From: an uncultured Clostridia bacterium
GTDB taxonomy: Bacteria; Bacillota; Clostridia; Christensenellales; Aristaeellaceae
Reading direction: 5' to 3'
Assembly (NCBI GenBank): GCA_946615785.1
Contig: CAMOIA010000053.1
Coordinates: forward strand, 1 to 8,425
Length of the DNA: 8,425 nt
Positions 5,558-8,425 of the stretch are shown here, piece after piece; within the stretch, counting starts at the first letter, position 1; each line of letters opens with the position of its first letter. Under the pieces are notes generated by a model. That model saw nothing but the letters and a program-made list of their open reading frames with translations, was not told the origin of the DNA and searched no databases. The translations under genes and the position numbers were made by a program.

Positions 5558-6967
5558 TTAACTCCGCTTCATTCTCGCGATGAAAAACCCGTCCAGATGG
5601 TCCCTCGGGGGCAGGATCTGCAGGCCGTTTTCGCCGCAGTGCTTCAGCAGCGCTTCCCCGAACGCAGGCGGCAGCGGATCGATGTGAAAATCCGGATGCG
5701 ACGAGAGGAAAGCGGCGATCTGCCGCTCGTTTTCTTCCTTCAGAAGGCTGCAGGTGGAATAGACGAGCGTGCCGCCCTTTTTAACGTACCGGCATACGGT
5801 GTCCAGCAGCTTTTTCTGCAGCGCGGTCAGCTCCAGAATCTGCGCCTCGGTCACCTTGTATTTGATGTCGGGCTTGTTGTCCATGACGCCGATGCCCGTG
5901 CAGGGCGCGTCCAGGAGCACGGCGTCCATGCTGTCCAGCAGATCCTCCCGCAGGACGGAGGCGTCGCGCACCATGGGCCTTATGTTTTCAAGGCCGAGCC
6001 GCTGCGCCGTCGCCTTGATGAGCGCGACTCTGTGGTCGTGCACGTCCCAGGCGTAGATGCGGCCGGAGCCGTGCATCCGTTCGGCCATATAGGCCGTCTT
6101 GCCGCCGGGGGCCGCGCAGCAGTCCAGCACCTGCATGGCGGGCTTTGCCTGCACCGCCTCCGCGGCCAGCATGCTGCTGACGCCTTCGATGGAAAAGGCC
6201 CCGGCGCGGTAATCCGCGTCCTTGCCGATGTCCAGCGCCCCGCGCACATACCAGGCCGGATAGGGCGTTTTTTCCGTCTGCCAGACCTTTTTGGCAAGCA
6301 CTTTCTGTTCGAATTCCGCGTCGGTGTATTTGAGCCGGTTCGCCCGGACGGTGATGGCGTGGCTGCCGCGGTAGGTGCAGATTTGTTCGGCCGCTTCCAT
6401 TCCGTATTCCTCGATCAGCCTGCCGGCGAGCCATTCTGGCGTGGAGGAAACGACGGAAAGGTAGCGAACGCTCTCCGTTTCTTTATCCGGCCAGGCGATC
6501 CCTTCGTATTCCCGGATCGCTCTTCTCAGCACGGCGTTCACAAGGCCCGTAAGCCCCTCGCAGCCGCAATACCGGGTCAGCTTCACCGCCTCGTCCACGA
6601 CGGCGCTGTCTGGCACCTTGTCCATGAAAAGGTGCTGGGCAAGGCTCATGCGCAGGATCAGGTACACCTTTGCGTTCAGGGCCTGCGCGTCCTTTAAAAA
6701 GCAGGAAAGGACGTAGGAAAGCCTGATCCCGTTTTCGACGGTAATATAGGTCAGGTTCGTGCAGAAGCGCTTTTCCACCTGCTGCAGGGGGTGCGAGGCG
6801 AAATACGCGTCAAGGGCCATGGAAACATAGGTTCCCTGCTCCTCGATCGCGCTGAGCACCTCAAGCGCCGCCCGCCGGCCGGGCGAAGGCAGCGCAGGCG
6901 GCGCGGGATTGGGCCGCGGGCGCCTCGGCGCGGATTTCCGGTTCTGATAGGGTTTTCTGTTATCCAT
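5558..6967 (-). CDS. rsmB: 16S rRNA (cytosine967-C5)-methyltransferase RsmB
   Basis: Places 5-methyl on C967 of 16S rRNA using S-adenosylmethionine. From the chosen start it has 469 residues, a little longer than E. coli RsmB. It has an Arg/Pro-rich N-terminal stretch (about 1-31), a NusB-like RNA-binding domain (about 32-160), then a methyltransferase domain with motif I CAAPGGKT at 284-291, DAPCTGIG at 353-360 (C356, release cysteine) and YSTCS at 403-407 (C406, nucleophile), plus NKPDIKYK at 364-371. The start ATG at 6967 has GAGGAG at 6975-6980, 7 bases upstream. A longer in-frame reading from 7099 would overlap fmt by 140 bases and has no family similarity, so I reject it. The gene overlaps the fmt end by 8 bases and lies 13 bases before rlmN. 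Some clostridia have a zinc peptidase gene between fmt and rsmB; none is here. Confidence 0.94.
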   Translation of the reverse strand: MDNRKPYQNRKSAPRRPRPNPAPPALPSPGRRAALEVLSAIEEQGTYVSMALDAYFASHPLQQVEKRFCTNLTYITVENGIRLSYVLSCFLKDAQALNAKVYLILRMSLAQHLFMDKVPDSAVVDEAVKLTRYCGCEGLTGLVNAVLRRAIREYEGIAWPDKETESVRYLSVVSSTPEWLAGRLIEEYGMEAAEQICTYRGSHAITVRANRLKYTDAEFEQKVLAKKVWQTEKTPYPAWYVRGALDIGKDADYRAGAFSIEGVSSMLAAEAVQAKPAMQVLDCCAAPGGKTAYMAERMHGSGRIYAWDVHDHRVALIKATAQRLGLENIRPMVRDASVLREDLLDSMDAVLLDAPCTGIGVMDNKPDIKYKVTEAQILELTALQKKLLDTVCRYVKKGGTLVYSTCSLLKEENERQIAAFLSSHPDFHIDPLPPAFGEALLKHCGENGLQILPPRDHLDGFFIARMKRS

Positions 6968-7904
6968 GGGTCTGCTCCTCATCCACATGTCCTGCCGAAA
7001 TGCGGTGACCGCGCAGATAATCCCGCGCGTCCATCCGCTTGCCGCCGGCGGCCTGCAGTTCCGTAATCCGAAGGCGTCCATTCCCCGCCGCGATGACAAG
7101 GCCTTCCTTTGCGTCCGCCGCCTCGACGGTTCCGGGTGCCAGGCTGCAGGGGCCGTCGAGCGCCTGCGCCTTCCAGACCTTGATTTCCTCCCCGCCGAGG
7201 CTGAGCACGCTCCCGGGCCAGGGGTCGAACGCGCGGATCTGGTTCACAAGGCGCGAAACGTCCTGATCGAACCGCAAAAGGCGCATTTCCCTTGTGATCT
7301 TGGGGAAATACGTCGCCTTCGCGTGATCCTGCGCCGTGCGGGGCAAATTGCCCGCCTCCAGCGCCGCGACAGTTTCCGAAAGCAAATCCGCCCCGATCAG
7401 GGAAAGCTTTTTCGTCAGGCTTTCCGTCGTGTCCTCCGGAAGAATGGGGCACTCGCGTTCAAGCAGGATATCGCCCGTGTCGATGCCCTCGTCCGTCATC
7501 ATGGTGGTGACGCCGGTCATATTCTCGCCGTTCAGGATGGCCCAGGTGATCGGGCTGGAGCCGCGGTAGGCGGGCAGGAGGGACGCGTGCACGTTCACCG
7601 TGCCGAGCGCAGGAATGTCCAGGATTTCCCGGGACAGGATCTGCCCGAAGGCCGCCGTGACGCAAAGATCGGGCTTTAAGGCCTTCAGATCCTCCAGGCC
7701 GTCCAGGCGGATCTTCACCGGCTGAAACACGGGTACGTTCATTTTGAGCGCCGTCTGTTTGACCGGCGAAAAGAGGATTTTTTTGCCGCGCCCGCTGGGC
7801 TTGTCCGGCTGGGTAAACACGCCGACGATGTCATGCCCCATCGCGTGGAGCTTTTCAAGACTTGGCACCGCGTATTCCGGGGTGCCCATAAACACGATCC
7901 GCAT
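6960..7904 (-). CDS. fmt: Methionyl-tRNA formyltransferase
   Basis: Transfers a formyl group from 10-formyltetrahydrofolate to Met-tRNAfMet for translation initiation. The 314-residue product is of normal length. The N-terminal formyl transferase domain (about 1-200) begins MRIVFMGTPEYAVPSLEKL and contains TQPDKPSGRGKK at 31-42, the catalytic N104 and H106 in VNVHASLLPAYRG (103-115), and D142 in DEGIDTGDIL (138-147). A C-terminal tRNA-binding OB domain follows from about residue 205 (RAFDPWPGS). The segment after YRG reads SSPITWAI, where many homologues have GAAPI or similar. The start is fixed by GGAG at 7913-7916, 8 bases upstream. It begins 17 bases after def, the usual partner, and ends in an 8-base overlap with rsmB. 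Confidence 0.97.
   Translation of the reverse strand: MRIVFMGTPEYAVPSLEKLHAMGHDIVGVFTQPDKPSGRGKKILFSPVKQTALKMNVPVFQPVKIRLDGLEDLKALKPDLCVTAAFGQILSREILDIPALGTVNVHASLLPAYRGSSPITWAILNGENMTGVTTMMTDEGIDTGDILLERECPILPEDTTESLTKKLSLIGADLLSETVAALEAGNLPRTAQDHAKATYFPKITREMRLLRFDQDVSRLVNQIRAFDPWPGSVLSLGGEEIKVWKAQALDGPCSLAPGTVEAADAKEGLVIAAGNGRLRITELQAAGGKRMDARDYLRGHRISAGHVDEEQTHG
6975..6980 (-). promoter_or_regulatory. Ribosome binding site of rsmB, inside fmt
   Basis: GAGGAG on the minus strand lies within the last codons of fmt, 7 bases before the ATG at 6967. It sets the rsmB start and rules out the longer in-frame reading from 7099. Confidence 0.8.
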
Positions 7905-7921
7905 TTTTCTATCTCCGTTCG

Positions 7922-8419
7922 TCAGGTTTCTTCCGGCTCTGCCTGATCATCCTTCTCCCCGCCTTCTTCCTCCGGGAAGATCTCGTGATCCATGATGTCC
8001 ACATACACGATTCCGTCCAGGTGGTCGATCTCGTGGCAAAGGGCCCTTGCGAGCAGGCCTTCGCCGGTCACCGTGATCGGCTTTCCCTTCCGGTCGAGCG
8101 CTTCGACGGTCACCTTTTCAGGCCTGACGACGTAGCCCTGCCTTCCCGGAACGCTCAGGCACCCTTCGGGGCCCGCCTGCTCGCCCTCTTTGGAAACGAT
8201 TTTGGGGTTGACAAGCTCGATCAGCCCGTCGCCCACGTCGATCACGACGACGCGCCGAAGAATGCCCACCTGCGGGGCCGCCAGGCCCACGCCGTCCGCG
8301 TCGTACATGGTTTCCGCCATGTCCCGCAGCAGCAGCCAGAGCCGAAGATCGAATTTCTGCATGGGCTTGCAGACCTTGCGCAGGTTTTCGTCGCCGAGTT
8401 TGATAATTTTTCTGACCAT
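7922..8419 (-). CDS. def: Peptide deformylase (class I)
   Basis: Iron- or zinc-dependent hydrolase that removes the N-formyl group from nascent proteins as they leave the ribosome. All three signature motifs are present: GVGLAAPQ at 43-50, EGCLSVPG at 85-92 (metal ligand C87) and HEIDHLDG at 129-136 (ligands H129 and H133, catalytic E130). The 165-residue length and short EGCLSVP region fit class I. The C-terminus after about 146 is unusually acidic (many Glu and Asp). It is the first gene of the visible operon. The start ATG at 8419 lies 6 bases from the window end, so its ribosome binding site and any upstream gene (priA in B. subtilis) cannot be judged; GGAAAT is all that is seen before it. 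The gene is complete at its 3' end and followed 17 bases later by fmt. Confidence 0.96.
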   Translation of the reverse strand: MVRKIIKLGDENLRKVCKPMQKFDLRLWLLLRDMAETMYDADGVGLAAPQVGILRRVVVIDVGDGLIELVNPKIVSKEGEQAGPEGCLSVPGRQGYVVRPEKVTVEALDRKGKPITVTGEGLLARALCHEIDHLDGIVYVDIMDHEIFPEEEGGEKDDQAEPEET

Positions 8420-8425
8420 ATTTCC

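Noticed and set aside
4441..5583. Long + strand open frame of about 380 codons antisense to rlmN
   Set aside because: It lies wholly opposite a gene with full family motifs, has no recognisable domain and no fitting ribosome binding site. GC-rich third positions remove stop codons from the opposite strand, which explains it.
5267..6697. Long + strand open frame of about 476 codons antisense to rsmB and the start of rlmN
   Set aside because: Same cause as above: its composition is rich in Arg, His, Ala and Gly, no motifs are seen, and it would cover the conserved methyltransferase on the other strand.
6968..7099. Longer N-terminal reading of rsmB starting at 7099
   Set aside because: It would overlap fmt by 140 bases, has no family similarity, and the strong GAGGAG site fits the ATG at 6967.

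Overview
The window holds a compact, GC-rich block of housekeeping genes for translation, ribosome maturation and Ser/Thr phospho-signalling. It points to a Gram-positive bacterium of the phylum Bacillota, most likely a GC-rich member of Clostridia. The reasons are the gene order def-fmt-rsmB-rlmN-prpC-prkC-rsgA, which matches the Bacillus subtilis arrangement, the PASTA-domain membrane kinase paired with a PP2C phosphatase, strong AGGAGG-type ribosome binding sites, and a zinc-cysteine form of ribosomal protein L28. The species cannot be named from sequence alone.

Layout. Positions 33-263 on the + strand encode L28 (rpmB). A bidirectional hairpin terminator (288-320) separates it from the end of a convergent minus-strand operon that fills the rest of the window. 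In transcription order, from right to left, the operon runs: def (8419-7922), fmt (7904-6960), rsmB (6967-5558), rlmN (5544-4489), prpC (4505-3801), prkC (3804-2146), rsgA (2100-1213), rsmA (1192-353). Neighbouring genes overlap or lie 13 to 45 bases apart, so one polycistronic message with translational coupling is likely. The operon promoter and any gene before def lie beyond the right edge. No intergenic stretch exceeds about 90 bases, and all eight minus-strand genes look intact.

How the genes work together. Fmt formylates initiator Met-tRNA and Def removes the formyl group from nascent proteins. RsmB, RlmN and RsmA methylate 16S, 23S and 16S rRNA respectively. RsgA is the GTPase that checks late 30S assembly, and RsmA acts on the same late 30S particles. 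PrpC and PrkC form a phosphatase/kinase switch that senses the cell wall, and RsgA is a known substrate of PrkC in B. subtilis.

This is essentially an ordinary conserved region, and I see no undescribed system, mobile element, CRISPR array or RNA gene. The points worth a second look are modest: rsmA sits where rpe-thiN-spoVM stand in B. subtilis, the RsgA G4 motif carries Glu in place of Asp, the PrkC activation loop is poor in threonine, its third PASTA repeat is degenerate, and a candidate PrkC phosphorylation threonine is conserved in RsgA.
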